A stretch of 64,000 nt of DNA from Novosphingobium aquimarinum (GCF_009746585.1 NZ_WRPO01000006.1:1-64000); one strand, 5' to 3'. Numbered from the stretch's first letter, positions 7,806 to 16,327 are shown. Translations and numbers: made by a program. The notes: generated by a model not told the origin, from the sequence alone.

Positions 7806-9041
7806 CTACATAGTATCCCTGAGCGCCCGCCACTGTCCTTCGAGACTGTCGCGCCATGCGGGGGCAGCGATCGCGATCATCGCCTGCGCCCGGCCATCGA
7901 GCGACAAGCCGCGCAATTCGGCCACGCCATGTTCGGTAATCACGGTGTCCGCCAGATCGCGACTCAGCGAGACGCTCGGCGCGGTCAATCGCGGCACGAT
8001 CCGCGAGACAGTGCCTCCGCGCGCGGTGGACGGAACCAGGACCATCGCGCGACCTTCGGGCGAGATCGCCGCCGCACGCACGAAGTCTGGCGCGCCGCCC
8101 ACGCCGCTGGAAAGCTTGCCACCTTGCCATTCGACGTTGACTTGTCCTAACAAGTCCACCTCGATCGCGGAATTGGCGGCGATGAAGCGCGCTTCGCTCG
8201 CAAGAGACATGGCGCCATGTGTCGTGCGCGTATCGGCCAGCACGATATCGCCGCGCGCGCTCATGCGCTGATAGAATCCCGCATCTCCGCACAGGATGCC
8301 GCAGCGGTGAATAGCGTTCGCCTCCAGCGCGCCGGCTTCTGCAAGCACTTCGAAACCCTGGGCGATGAGACCGGAACGCAACCGCAAGTCCCGATGACCG
8401 GACAACGCCTGCCACAGGCCGGCCGGCGCCCCACCAAGCCCGATCTGGAGCGCCGCGCCATCGGGCACCAACTGTGCTGCACGCTCGGCGATAGCACTGA
8501 CGTCGACGGACTGGGGCGCGGCGGCGACCTCGATTAGCGGATGGTCGATCTCGATCACGCGATCCGCCTCGCCGATCGCCAGCATCGGCCCAGGCATGCG
8601 CGGCATGCGCGGATTGACCACGGCGATCCGACGCGCGGCGGCTTCCCAGGCAATGGGTGAGAAATCAGCCGCGACCCCGAACGAACACTGGCCTTGCGCA
8701 TCGGGCTCGGAGACATGCGCGAAGGCGGTCTCGATCCCCGCGTCCTGCGCGATATACGCCGCCGTTGCGCTGTAACTGAGGGGCATGAGGTCGACCCGAC
8801 CTTCGGCCAGTGAACCCTTCATCGCGCTCGTCAGCAGGAACACGGTCGATCGAGCGCTCGGGTCGAGCGCGGCGTAGTCGAACGCGTTCATACCGGGAAG
8901 CAGGCAGCTGACCATGCGCACGCCCGCCATCCGTTCCGGATCATCGGCCAGCGCCTTGGCCAGCGCGACGATCTCCCCGGTCGCGCCGGGCAAGTAGATG
9001 GTCTTGCCGGGCCGGAATTCGTCGAGCAGTTCGGCGATCAT
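7806..9041 (-). CDS. Acetyl-CoA hydrolase / 4-hydroxybutyrate CoA-transferase family protein
   Basis: A 411-residue CoA-transferase-fold enzyme. The glycine-rich GLGGAPAGL loop in the middle and the C-terminal TEHGVAELRG signature are characteristic of the acetyl-CoA hydrolase/transferase family, which moves CoA between acyl groups or hydrolyses it. Its ATG overlaps the thiolase stop codon in an ATGA, indicating translational coupling. In context it may activate the pathway substrate or recycle CoA from the thiolase products. The exact acyl specificity cannot be read from the sequence. Confidence 0.85.
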   Translation of the reverse strand: MIAELLDEFRPGKTIYLPGATGEIVALAKALADDPERMAGVRMVSCLLPGMNAFDYAALDPSARSTVFLLTSAMKGSLAEGRVDLMPLSYSATAAYIAQDAGIETAFAHVSEPDAQGQCSFGVAADFSPIAWEAAARRIAVVNPRMPRMPGPMLAIGEADRVIEIDHPLIEVAAAPQSVDVSAIAERAAQLVPDGAALQIGLGGAPAGLWQALSGHRDLRLRSGLIAQGFEVLAEAGALEANAIHRCGILCGDAGFYQRMSARGDIVLADTRTTHGAMSLASEARFIAANSAIEVDLLGQVNVEWQGGKLSSGVGGAPDFVRAAAISPEGRAMVLVPSTARGGTVSRIVPRLTAPSVSLSRDLADTVITEHGVAELRGLSLDGRAQAMIAIAAPAWRDSLEGQWRALRDTM

Positions 9042-10234
9042 GCGGCCTCGAACAGGGCGGCCATTCCCATGCCGCCGCCGATGCACATCGTCTCCAGCGC
9101 CCGACGTCCGCCGCGCCGGCGCAGTTCGTGCAGCATCGAGGTCATGATCCGCGCGCCCGTCGCGCCGACGGGATGCCCCAGCGAGATACCCGAACCGTTG
9201 ACGTTCACGCGGCTCTGATCTTCGATGTCCAGGCCCTTCAGCACCGACAGAACTTGCGCCGCGAAAGCTTCGTTGATTTCGATAAGGTCGATATCGCCGA
9301 TCGCAACGCCCAACTTGGCAAGCAGCTTGCGCGTGGCGGGTACCGGGCCGATCCCCATGTGCGAGGGCTCGCACCCCGCTGCCGCCCACCCCGAGAGGAA
9401 CGCCAGCGGCTCAAGCCCCAGTTCGGCCAGCCTGTCCTCGGCCACGACGAGGCACGCGGCGGCGGCGTCGTTTTGCTGCGCCGCATTGCCCGCCGTCACG
9501 GTGCCGTCTTTCATAATGGGCCGCAACTGCGCGAGCGATTGCTCGGTCGTGTCCGGGCGGACGCCTTCGTCGCGCGTAAAAGGCACAGGATCGCCCTTCC
9601 TTTGAGGCACCAGCACCGGCACGATCTCATCGTCGAACTTGCCATCGTCCCAGGCGCTGGCCGCCCGCTGCTGGCTTTGCGCGGCATAGGCATCGGCGGC
9701 TTCGCGGCTGATATCGTAATCGCGCGCGAGATTTTCGGCGGTCTCGATCATGCCAGAGATCACGCCGAACCGCTCGACCGGCTGCGATCGCTCGCGTCCC
9801 CGGTCGAGCCGATCGTAGAGCTGGACCGATCCCGCCCGCGCGCCGCCACGCATCGACGTGGTGTAATATTCGATGTTGCTCATGCTCTCGACACCGCCCG
9901 CAAGAACGACGTCGGCGGCACCGGTCTGCACCATCATCGACGCCGTGACGATCGCCTGCAAGCCGCCGCCGCAGCGTCTGTCGAGTTGCATGCCAGGGAC
10001 CTCGATCGGCAGCCCGGCAGCCAGCGCCGCCCAGCGGCCGATGCACGGCGCCTCGCTGTTGGCGTAGCTCTGCGCGAAGACGACATCCTCGATCAGCGCG
10101 GGATCGATTGCGCTGCGCTCGACCACCGCCTCGATGGCACGCTGGGCGAGCCGCTCGGCGGGCACGCTCTTGAGCGCGCCGAGAAAGCGCCCGACCGGGG
10201 TGCGCAAGGGTGAGACGATGGCGGCGCGGCGCAT
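9038..10234 (-). CDS. Thiolase (acetyl-CoA C-acyltransferase)
   Basis: A 398-residue type I/II thiolase that cleaves 3-ketoacyl-CoA. The nucleophilic Cys88 is in LDRRCGGGLQ, where the usual SSG is GGG. INEAFA and the GHPVGATGAR histidine loop follow, then the second catalytic Cys in CIGGGMGMA near the C-terminus. The start at 10234 is preceded by AAAAGGA. It is the first gene of a four-gene minus-strand operon whose promoter region contains the palindrome TTGCATGCAA, shared with the divergent NTF2-like gene. Confidence 0.93.
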   Translation of the reverse strand: MRRAAIVSPLRTPVGRFLGALKSVPAERLAQRAIEAVVERSAIDPALIEDVVFAQSYANSEAPCIGRWAALAAGLPIEVPGMQLDRRCGGGLQAIVTASMMVQTGAADVVLAGGVESMSNIEYYTTSMRGGARAGSVQLYDRLDRGRERSQPVERFGVISGMIETAENLARDYDISREAADAYAAQSQQRAASAWDDGKFDDEIVPVLVPQRKGDPVPFTRDEGVRPDTTEQSLAQLRPIMKDGTVTAGNAAQQNDAAAACLVVAEDRLAELGLEPLAFLSGWAAAGCEPSHMGIGPVPATRKLLAKLGVAIGDIDLIEINEAFAAQVLSVLKGLDIEDQSRVNVNGSGISLGHPVGATGARIMTSMLHELRRRGGRRALETMCIGGGMGMAALFEAA

Positions 10235-10310
10235 GGGAGTCCTTTTCGGTTCGTATCGGCGCACGTGTCTGGCCACGCCGATTTGACGACCATATAGACG
10301 CAGGGCAAGA

Positions 10311-10320
10311 TTGCATGCAA
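10311..10320. promoter_or_regulatory. Putative GntR operator TTGCATGCAA between the thiolase operon and the NTF2-like gene
   Basis: A perfect 10-bp palindrome in the 129-base divergent intergenic region: 76 bases before the thiolase start on the minus strand and 43 bases before the NTF2-like start on the plus strand. It could control both units. Confidence 0.6.
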
Positions 10321-10363
10321 TAGTTCGCCGAAATCACACTTCAAGATGACCCGGAGAGAACCC

Positions 10364-10966
10364 ATGCCATTGCGCAACCCGCCGCAGCTCGATGAGGCTG
10401 GCATCGCCAAAGCCGTTACAGAATCGATCGCCCGCCGTGCCAAGCCGCTCACCACAGCGCAGCAGCTGCTCGACAGGGCCATGATCTCCGATCAGGTCCA
10501 CCGCTACATGAAGGGCCTCGATGCATGCGATTTCCCGCTCGTCATGTCGGTCCTAGAACGCCCGTTCCACATGCAGGCCAACCAGCTCGGGATCGACGGG
10601 CCGATCATGCCGGAAGACTATGCCATGCGGTTCGGTCCGGGCAAATTCCTTCCCGGCTTCGACGTGACGGTGCACATGAGCACCAATCATCTCATCACGC
10701 TCGACGGCGACGAAGCCCATGTCGAGACGAAGCTCTACGCCTGCCACTACGTGCAGGAAGAGCAGGCCGACGACCGGCGCAACATCGGCGGCAACCGCAC
10801 GCCCTCGGTCCACATGCATTGCAACAAACAAATGCCGTGGGAGGGCTGGCTGCGCCGACAGGAAGACGGCGGCTGGCTTTTTTCGAGAATTCGCATGGGG
10901 ACATTCGCCAGCGAGGGCGACACTCGCGCCTTCGACATTTCGCTGCAGCGCTCTGGGCACCTTTGA
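10364..10966 (+). CDS. NTF2-like (SnoaL-type) protein
   Basis: A 200-residue protein with an NTF2/SnoaL-like core: an N-terminal helix (LTTAQQLLDRAMISDQVHRYMKGLD) and strands ending in WLFSRIRMGTFASEGD. The fold is used by ketosteroid isomerase-like isomerases, cyclases and hydroxylase small subunits, or as a binding protein. No catalytic residues can be named with confidence. The ATG at 10364 is chosen over an in-frame ATG at 10346 because GGAGAG lies about 6 bases before it. It is divergent from the thiolase operon across a TTGCATGCAA site and convergent with the hydratase gene. Confidence 0.75.
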   Translation: MPLRNPPQLDEAGIAKAVTESIARRAKPLTTAQQLLDRAMISDQVHRYMKGLDACDFPLVMSVLERPFHMQANQLGIDGPIMPEDYAMRFGPGKFLPGFDVTVHMSTNHLITLDGDEAHVETKLYACHYVQEEQADDRRNIGGNRTPSVHMHCNKQMPWEGWLRRQEDGGWLFSRIRMGTFASEGDTRAFDISLQRSGHL

Positions 10967-11017
10967 AATTCCGGGCGCCCTCGGCGGGCGTCCGCGCCAT
11001 GCCGAGGGTTTGCGCGA

Positions 11018-11869
11018 TCAGCGCAGTCGAGCGAGCCCGCTACGCACGACAACCGCATCGCGCGCCTTTACCCGCGCTTCGAACGAGATGTCTGAACCAT
11101 CCTGCCACAGATCGACGGTTATGGTCTCGCTGGGGTAGACCGGAGCCAAAAAGCGCAGCGCATGGCTGGCGATACGATTTGGATCGTACTGCGCGAACGT
11201 TTCCAGCACGGCGCGGCACGTAATCCCGAACGTGCACAACCCATGCAGGATCGGCCGGGGAAAGCCCGCGCGCTGGGCCACGGCCGGGTCGATGTGCAGC
11301 GGGTTGCGATCGCCGCACAGACGATAGAGCGCCGCCTGATCGGGCCGGGTGGCATAGTCGACCGAGAGGTCGGGCGCGCGTTCAGGCATCTTGTGCGGTG
11401 CCTCGCCGCCATCGGTGGGCCCACCGAAATGGCCATCGGCGCGGGCCATCCAGGTCGTGCGCAGAGTAACGAAAGCGTCGCCCGTCTCGGCGTCGCACAG
11501 GTTGGTCTCGCCCAGCACGATCGCGCCCTTGTCCCCCTTGTCGATCGCGCTGACCATGCCGCCTTGCGGACGTATCGTCGCGCTGGCGGGCATCGGACGA
11601 TGCAGGATGATCTCCTGCGCGGCATGGACGACCTTGGTGTAGTCCACGCCGGCGTCGTGGATCGGAGGATTGGCCCCCCATGCCGCCACGGTCGCGAACG
11701 AGGGCACCACGCTCAGGTCCGGCTCCTCGTAGATGAAGGCCCGCTGCCGGGCGTCCTGCGGATCCGACCCCATGCCGATCGCCAGTGCGTAAAGCATCGC
11801 GTCGCGATCGGTCCAGCGGAACAGGCGGTCCGGGCAGCGGATCGCCAGCACCTCATCATACGGTTTCAC
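11018..11869 (-). CDS. MaoC-family (R)-specific enoyl-CoA hydratase 2
   Basis: A 283-residue double hot-dog hydratase of the MFE-2 type. The hydratase 2 signature is clear: YRLCGDRNPLHIDPAVAQRAGF followed by PILHGLCTFG (about residues 187-220), with the catalytic Asp and His of D-R-N-P-L-H-I-D. It hydrates trans-2-enoyl-CoA to (3R)-hydroxyacyl-CoA, the substrate of the SDR at 6.5 kb. It lies 38 bases downstream of the GntR gene on the same strand and is probably co-transcribed with it. Confidence 0.92.
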   Translation of the reverse strand: MKPYDEVLAIRCPDRLFRWTDRDAMLYALAIGMGSDPQDARQRAFIYEEPDLSVVPSFATVAAWGANPPIHDAGVDYTKVVHAAQEIILHRPMPASATIRPQGGMVSAIDKGDKGAIVLGETNLCDAETGDAFVTLRTTWMARADGHFGGPTDGGEAPHKMPERAPDLSVDYATRPDQAALYRLCGDRNPLHIDPAVAQRAGFPRPILHGLCTFGITCRAVLETFAQYDPNRIASHALRFLAPVYPSETITVDLWQDGSDISFEARVKARDAVVVRSGLARLR

Positions 11870-11907
11870 AAATCGTCCCTTTCACACCGACGGATGGCCG
11901 GGTCAGG

Positions 11908-12621
11908 CTATTTTGCCTGCCGGTCCTCCCCCTCCCGTTCCGCAGCCTCGATGCCCTGTCGCAGGAGTTCGCGGTTGGCGTAGACATGCTCGCGCATCAG
12001 CGCCTCGGCGCGCGCGCCTTCGCGGCGGATCATTGCATCCACGATATGGATATGATCGTGATGAGAACGCAGGCGCTGGTTGCGTGTATGCACTTCCTGA
12101 AAGAAATCCGAAGTCGGTTCAAGACGGCTGTCGAAGATGCGCGGAAAGAACCGGATCTGACGCATGATCGGACCGAGATGGCGGTTGTGCGCGGCCTCCA
12201 GCAGCAGCAAGTGAAATTCGGAGTTCAGTTCGCGCCAGGCGGCTTGCTCCGTCGCGCCCCAGGTGGGCGACAGGAAGATCTCGTCGCCCCGCGCCAGCAG
12301 CCCTTTGAAGCCTTCGACATGAGCGTCACTGAGGCCGTTTTCGGCGGCGGTACGGCAGGCGAGCCCCTCCAGCGCGCCGCGCACATCGTAGGAATCGAGC
12401 ACATCCGACAGTTCGACCGCCCGCACGAAATAACCGCGGTTCGGGTGATAGATCAGCAGGTCCTCATTGCCCAGGATGCGCAGCGCATCGCGAATTGGCG
12501 TGCGCGACACGCCAAATTTGGCAGCTAAGGCCGCTTCGTGGAGATGGGCGCCGGGCGCGAATTCACCGTCGAGGATCCGCTCGCGAATGGCCGCGATCAC
12601 TTCCTCTGTTACCGTCGCCAT
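11908..12621 (-). CDS. GntR-family transcriptional regulator (FCD subfamily)
   Basis: A 237-residue regulator. Residues 1-70 form the winged helix-turn-helix (LHEAALAAKFGVSRTPIRDALRILG, then HPNRGYFVR). Residues 80-210 form the helical FCD effector domain, with Asp/His residues of the usual metal site (FHLLLLEAAHN, HHDHIHIVDAM). FCD regulators usually bind a small carboxylate and recognise short palindromes of the TTGTATACAA class. A perfect TTGCATGCAA lies 43 bases upstream of its own start, and the same element precedes most other units of this cluster, so it is the likely pathway regulator and probably autoregulated. Confidence 0.9.
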   Translation of the reverse strand: MATVTEEVIAAIRERILDGEFAPGAHLHEAALAAKFGVSRTPIRDALRILGNEDLLIYHPNRGYFVRAVELSDVLDSYDVRGALEGLACRTAAENGLSDAHVEGFKGLLARGDEIFLSPTWGATEQAAWRELNSEFHLLLLEAAHNRHLGPIMRQIRFFPRIFDSRLEPTSDFFQEVHTRNQRLRSHHDHIHIVDAMIRREGARAEALMREHVYANRELLRQGIEAAEREGEDRQAK

Positions 12622-12664
12622 GCTCGCCCCCCCTTATTTGCTCACGAGTAACCACCGATCATAC

Positions 12665-12674
12665 TTGCATGCAA
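12665..12674. promoter_or_regulatory. Putative autoregulatory GntR operator TTGCATGCAA
   Basis: A perfect palindrome 43 bases upstream of the GntR start codon. Downstream in the same gap are a half-site (TTGCATCC near 12712) and a related hairpin GCTTGC-AC-GCAAGC at 12811-12824. The 385-base gap 12622-13006 holds these elements and no recognisable gene. Confidence 0.6.
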
Positions 12675-13006
12675 CCGCTTAAAGTAAGTGCCTCAAGAAG
12701 ATAATTGCGCATTGCATCCATCTAGAATGCTTCGCCTGTGTCGCCAAGCAAGGAAAGCCCCCATCCGGGATGGAGGCCCCCGGTGGTCGCGAGAGACCGT
12801 CACGCGAAACGCTTGCACGCAAGCGCAATCGAAGCCATCGGCACCCTCGGTATTTTCCTTCCCCATGCAGGAGTCACGGCGATATTCGACCGCGTCGATA
12901 CCGGCTGAAACGTCCCGCAGCGCAGAGATGCCGCTCCTTCAGATGGCCGGAACGTCCCGGTGCCCGAACAGACGGAGAGGGATTGTGCCGGAGAAGCGAC
13001 TTACGC

Positions 13007-13204
13007 TCATTCTTCGACGATAGTGATGGCGCGTTCTGGGCATGCTCTGGCGCCGCGTTTGGCGAGTGTTTCGTGTTCTTCGGGGACTTTGATGCCGTCT
13101 GCGATGCAATATCCGTCATCGTCGAGGATGTAGATGTCGGGGGCGACGGCGGCGCAGCGGGCGTGGCCCGAGCACAAGGCGGTGTCGACTTTGATGGTGA
13201 GCAT
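13007..13204 (-). CDS. P450-type [3Fe-4S] ferredoxin
   Basis: A 65-residue single-cluster ferredoxin. Ligands are Cys11, Cys17 and Cys55 in C-S-G-H-A-R-C and R-A-C-P; His14 occupies the position where a fourth Cys would bind in a [4Fe-4S] protein. That pattern (C-x2-H-x2-C) is typical of the small ferredoxins that feed bacterial P450s. The start at 13204 is the one matching family length; an upstream start at 13264 would run into the operator. It is transcribed away from the SDR-aldehyde dehydrogenase unit and probably serves the P450 at 3.9 kb. Confidence 0.92.
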   Translation of the reverse strand: MLTIKVDTALCSGHARCAAVAPDIYILDDDGYCIADGIKVPEEHETLAKRGARACPERAITIVEE

Positions 13205-13254
13205 GGGTTCGTGGTCCGGCTGGTGGTGGAAACGAGGTGTTGAACTATCGTCAG

Positions 13255-13264
13255 TTGCATGCAA
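13255..13264. promoter_or_regulatory. Putative GntR operator TTGCATGCAA upstream of the ferredoxin gene
   Basis: A perfect palindrome 50 bases upstream of the ferredoxin start on the minus strand, in the divergent region with the SDR gene at 13399. Confidence 0.6.
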
Positions 13265-13316
13265 TACCGGTTGAAAGAGCGTGCCGCAACGACGATTGCG
13301 CTTTTATCGCGCTCCA

Positions 13317-13355
13317 TTGCATGCGACAAGCGCATCAGGGGCATGCGACAAGCGC
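13317..13355. promoter_or_regulatory. Variant operator TTGCATGCGA with a 15-bp direct repeat
   Basis: TTGCATGCGA lies at 13317-13326. The 15-mer GCATGCGACAAGCGC occurs at 13319-13333 and again at 13341-13355, a 22-base period (about two helical turns), 44-80 bases upstream of the SDR start. Paired same-face sites would suit cooperative binding of the GntR protein. Confidence 0.5.
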
Positions 13356-13398
13356 GCCGAGTGGATGAGCCGCAATGGCCTGATCGGGAGAGTACGAC

Positions 13399-14151
13399 GT
13401 GGATTTTACAGGCAAGGTAGCGATCGTCACGGGCGCGGGCGGCGGCATCGGCGAGGATTACGCCAAGCGGCTCGCCTCGCTGGGCGCGAGCGTCGTCGTC
13501 GCCGACATCAATGAAGACGGCGCCGCGCGCGTCGTCTCCGAGATCGCGGCGGCGGGCGGCAAGGCGGCAGCCGTGCGCGCCGATGTCTCGTCCGAGGACT
13601 CGACCAAGGCCATGGCCGCCTTTGCCGACAGCACTTTCGGCGGCATCGACATCCTGGTGAACAATGCCGCGATCTATGGCGGCATGCAGATGCACTCGAT
13701 GTCCGACGTGCCCTATTCGTACTGGCAGAAGTTCATGTCGGTGAACGTCGATGGCTGCTTCCTCGCCACGCGCGCGGTCGCGCCCTACATGGAAAAGCGC
13801 GGCGGCGGCGCCATCGTCAACCAGTCCTCGAGCGCCGCCTGGCTGTCGCGCGGGGGCTACTACGGCATCGCCAAGCTGGCGCTGAACGGCATCACCCAGA
13901 ACTTCGCGATGGAACTGGGGCCCAAGAACATCCGCGTCAACGCGATCGCTCCGGGGCCGACCGATACCGAGGCGACCCGCACCTCCACCGCCGAAGGGCT
14001 GGTCGAGGGTATCGTCTCGATGCTCGCGCTGCCGCGCATGGGCCAGGTCTCGGACATGTCCGACGCGCTGGTCTTCCTGCTCTCCGACCAGGCCAGCTGG
14101 ATCACCGGCCAGATCCTGTGCGTCGATGGCGGCTTCATCATGCGCCCGTAA
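13399..14151 (+). CDS. SDR family oxidoreductase
   Basis: A 250-residue classical short-chain dehydrogenase: TGAGGGIG at 11-18, NNAA at 88-91 (Ala in place of the usual Gly), Ser144, Tyr155 and Lys159 in GGYYGIAK, and a C-terminal CVDGGF loop. It would oxidise or reduce a hydroxyl/keto group with NAD(P). The GTG start at 13399 is supported by GGAGAG upstream. It is followed by an aldehyde dehydrogenase after 27 bases, so an alcohol-to-aldehyde/ketone-to-acid sequence is plausible. Expression is probably under the TTGCATGCRA sites just upstream. Confidence 0.9.
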   Translation: MDFTGKVAIVTGAGGGIGEDYAKRLASLGASVVVADINEDGAARVVSEIAAAGGKAAAVRADVSSEDSTKAMAAFADSTFGGIDILVNNAAIYGGMQMHSMSDVPYSYWQKFMSVNVDGCFLATRAVAPYMEKRGGGAIVNQSSSAAWLSRGGYYGIAKLALNGITQNFAMELGPKNIRVNAIAPGPTDTEATRTSTAEGLVEGIVSMLALPRMGQVSDMSDALVFLLSDQASWITGQILCVDGGFIMRP

Positions 14152-14178
14152 GGCGCGCACCGACACAAAGAGACAGCG

Positions 14179-15666
14179 ATGACCGTTCACACCCCGCTCG
14201 AAATGGCCGGCGCCTTCGTCGGCAACGTCTGGACCGCGCCCGGCGGCGCCCATGACGAGATCCTCAATCCCGCCACCGAAGCGGTCTACGGGCGTGCGGC
14301 CGTGGGCACCATGCACGATCTCGACCAGGCGCTCGACGCGGCGCGCACCGCCTTCGACAAGGGCCCCTGGCGGCGCATGTCGCTGCGCGAACGCGCGCGC
14401 AAGATGGAAGAGCTGCACGCGCATCTGCTGGCCCGGCGCGACGAGATCGTGGCGATGATCGTGGCCGAGGCCGGCTGCGCGCAGGCCGAGGCGGCAGGGC
14501 TGCTTTATGCGATCCCGCTGCAGCAGCTGGCCGCCGACATCGAGGAAGCCTACCGGCGCGAGAGCGTCACTTCGCTGCCGTTCATGGTCAACCCCGGCTG
14601 GGCCGGCGACAAAGTGCTGGGCGGCGGCGTCAAGCAGCGCGTGCCGATCGGCGTGGTCGCCGCGATCACGCCGTTCAACGCAGGCTTCTTCCTCAACGTG
14701 GTCAAGGCCTCGGCGGCGCTGATCGCGGGCAACTCGGTGGTGCTCAAGCCTTCGCCCTATACCCCGTTCCAGGCCTGGGTGCTGGCCGACGCAATCCAGC
14801 AGCTCGACTTCCCGCCGGGCGTGTTCAACGTGGTGACCGGCGGCCTCGACGTGGCCCAGGGGCTCACCACCGACCGGCGGGTCGACATGGTCAGCTTTAC
14901 GGGATCGGACGCGGTGGGCGCCGCGATCATGGCGCAAGGCGCGCCGAGCCTGAAGCGGATGCTGCTCGAACTGGGCGGCAAGTCCGCGCTAATCGTGCGC
15001 GAGGACGCCGACCTCGACCTTGCCGCGCAGACCGCGTTCTGGAACATCACGTGCGAGACCGGCCAGGGCTGCATGCTGTTCACCCGCCATCTGGTGCACA
15101 ACAGCGTGAAGCAGGGCTTCCTCGACCGCATGAGCGCGCTGTTCGAGCACGCCAAGGTCGGCGATCCGGCCGATCCCGCCGTCACCATGGGCCCGCTGAT
15201 CCGCGGGCGCGAGCGTGACCGCGTTGCGGGCATGGTCGACAAGGCGGTCAGCGGCGGGGCCGAGGTCGTGTTCGGCGGCAAGGCGCCGGCGCATCTCGAC
15301 AAGGGCTTCTTCTACGAGCCCACGCTGCTCACCGGCGTCGACAATAAGGCCGAGATCGCGCGCAAGGAGATCTTCGGACCCGTGGGCGTGGTGATCGGCG
15401 TCGACAGTGACGAAGAAGCGCTCGCGATCGCCAACGACAGCGAGTTCGGCCTGGGCGGCGGCATCGTCTCGGCCGACAAGGGCCGCGCCTACGAAATGGC
15501 GCTCGAACTCGATGCCGGGTTCATCATCCTCAACGAAGGCCCCGGCGCCAAACACCCCGCCGCCCCCTTCGGCGGCTTCAAGCGCTCGGGCATCGGACGC
15601 GAATCCGGAACCGAAGGCATCGATGCCTACACCGAACAAAAATCCATCATGTTCAGAGCCGGGTGA
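14179..15666 (+). CDS. NAD(P)-dependent aldehyde dehydrogenase
   Basis: A 495-residue ALDH superfamily member. The general-base Glu is in LELGGKSA (about residue 264) and the catalytic Cys in ETGQGCMLFTR (about 298). ITPFNAGFF and EIFGPVGVV are conserved family blocks. It oxidises an aldehyde to a carboxylate, probably the product of the preceding SDR or of P450 chemistry. The C-terminus (PFGGFKRSGIGRESG..YTEQKSIMF) is complete. It is in one unit with the SDR upstream and probably with the NTF2-like gene downstream. Confidence 0.95.
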   Translation: MTVHTPLEMAGAFVGNVWTAPGGAHDEILNPATEAVYGRAAVGTMHDLDQALDAARTAFDKGPWRRMSLRERARKMEELHAHLLARRDEIVAMIVAEAGCAQAEAAGLLYAIPLQQLAADIEEAYRRESVTSLPFMVNPGWAGDKVLGGGVKQRVPIGVVAAITPFNAGFFLNVVKASAALIAGNSVVLKPSPYTPFQAWVLADAIQQLDFPPGVFNVVTGGLDVAQGLTTDRRVDMVSFTGSDAVGAAIMAQGAPSLKRMLLELGGKSALIVREDADLDLAAQTAFWNITCETGQGCMLFTRHLVHNSVKQGFLDRMSALFEHAKVGDPADPAVTMGPLIRGRERDRVAGMVDKAVSGGAEVVFGGKAPAHLDKGFFYEPTLLTGVDNKAEIARKEIFGPVGVVIGVDSDEEALAIANDSEFGLGGGIVSADKGRAYEMALELDAGFIILNEGPGAKHPAAPFGGFKRSGIGRESGTEGIDAYTEQKSIMFRAG

Positions 15667-15755
15667 GATCGAAAAACGGCGCGCTGCAGAAAGCCGCGCG
15701 GCCGCGTCCTTTCTCCAAAAAAGCGAACCAGAATAACGCGTAGGGAGGCAACCCA

Positions 15756-16214
15756 ATGGCATACGATCTGCAGACGCTATCGGACATCGCCGAGATCCGG
15801 CAACTCAATGCGCGCTATAACCGCCATGCCGACGCCGGCGAAGGCGAGGCCTTCGCGTCCAATTTCACCGAAGATGGCGAGTTCGATATTGGCGGCAACG
15901 GCGTCTACCATGGGCGAGAGGAAATCGCCTCGGCCGCTGCCGCGACCCAAGTCACGGTGCATGTTACCGCGGAACCCGAAATCGAAGTGACCGGCGACAC
16001 GGCAAATCAGCGCGTGCGCATGTTGTCGCTGGTCCGCCAGCTCGACAAGCAACGCAACGAATTCGTCGCCAGCGGTTGGTACATCGATAATCTCAAGCGC
16101 ACCCCGCAAGGCTGGCGCTACGCCCGGCGCTGCGTGGAGCTCGATCTGGATATAGCGAAGGTCTTCGAAAAAATGGGCATTGCCGAGGCCTTCGCGAAGC
16201 TCACCGCCAGCTAG
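15756..16214 (+). CDS. SnoaL/NTF2-like protein
   Basis: A 152-residue protein with the N-terminal helix of the SnoaL-like 4 type (LSDIAEIRQLNARYNRHADAGEGEAFASNFTEDGEFDIGG), a helix-then-sheet NTF2 fold in which the Asp/His in the pocket may be catalytic. Such proteins accompany aromatic or steroid catabolic genes as small isomerases, dehydratases or binding proteins. GGGAGG precedes the ATG. It follows the aldehyde dehydrogenase by 89 bases with no terminator seen. Confidence 0.8.
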   Translation: MAYDLQTLSDIAEIRQLNARYNRHADAGEGEAFASNFTEDGEFDIGGNGVYHGREEIASAAAATQVTVHVTAEPEIEVTGDTANQRVRMLSLVRQLDKQRNEFVASGWYIDNLKRTPQGWRYARRCVELDLDIAKVFEKMGIAEAFAKLTAS

Positions 16215-16327
16215 AGACCTCCAGATCCGGCGATCGGCGCCCGGACCTTGCGATCGCCCCTTATAGCCCCCCACCTTTGGTCCCGTAGCGCACCGCGATA
16301 GGCGCCGGTGACAAAAGGACGAAAACC

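Noticed and set aside
12874-14937. Minus-strand frame of 687 codons across the ferredoxin and SDR region
   Set aside because: It overlaps three well-supported genes in other frames and is not protein-like.
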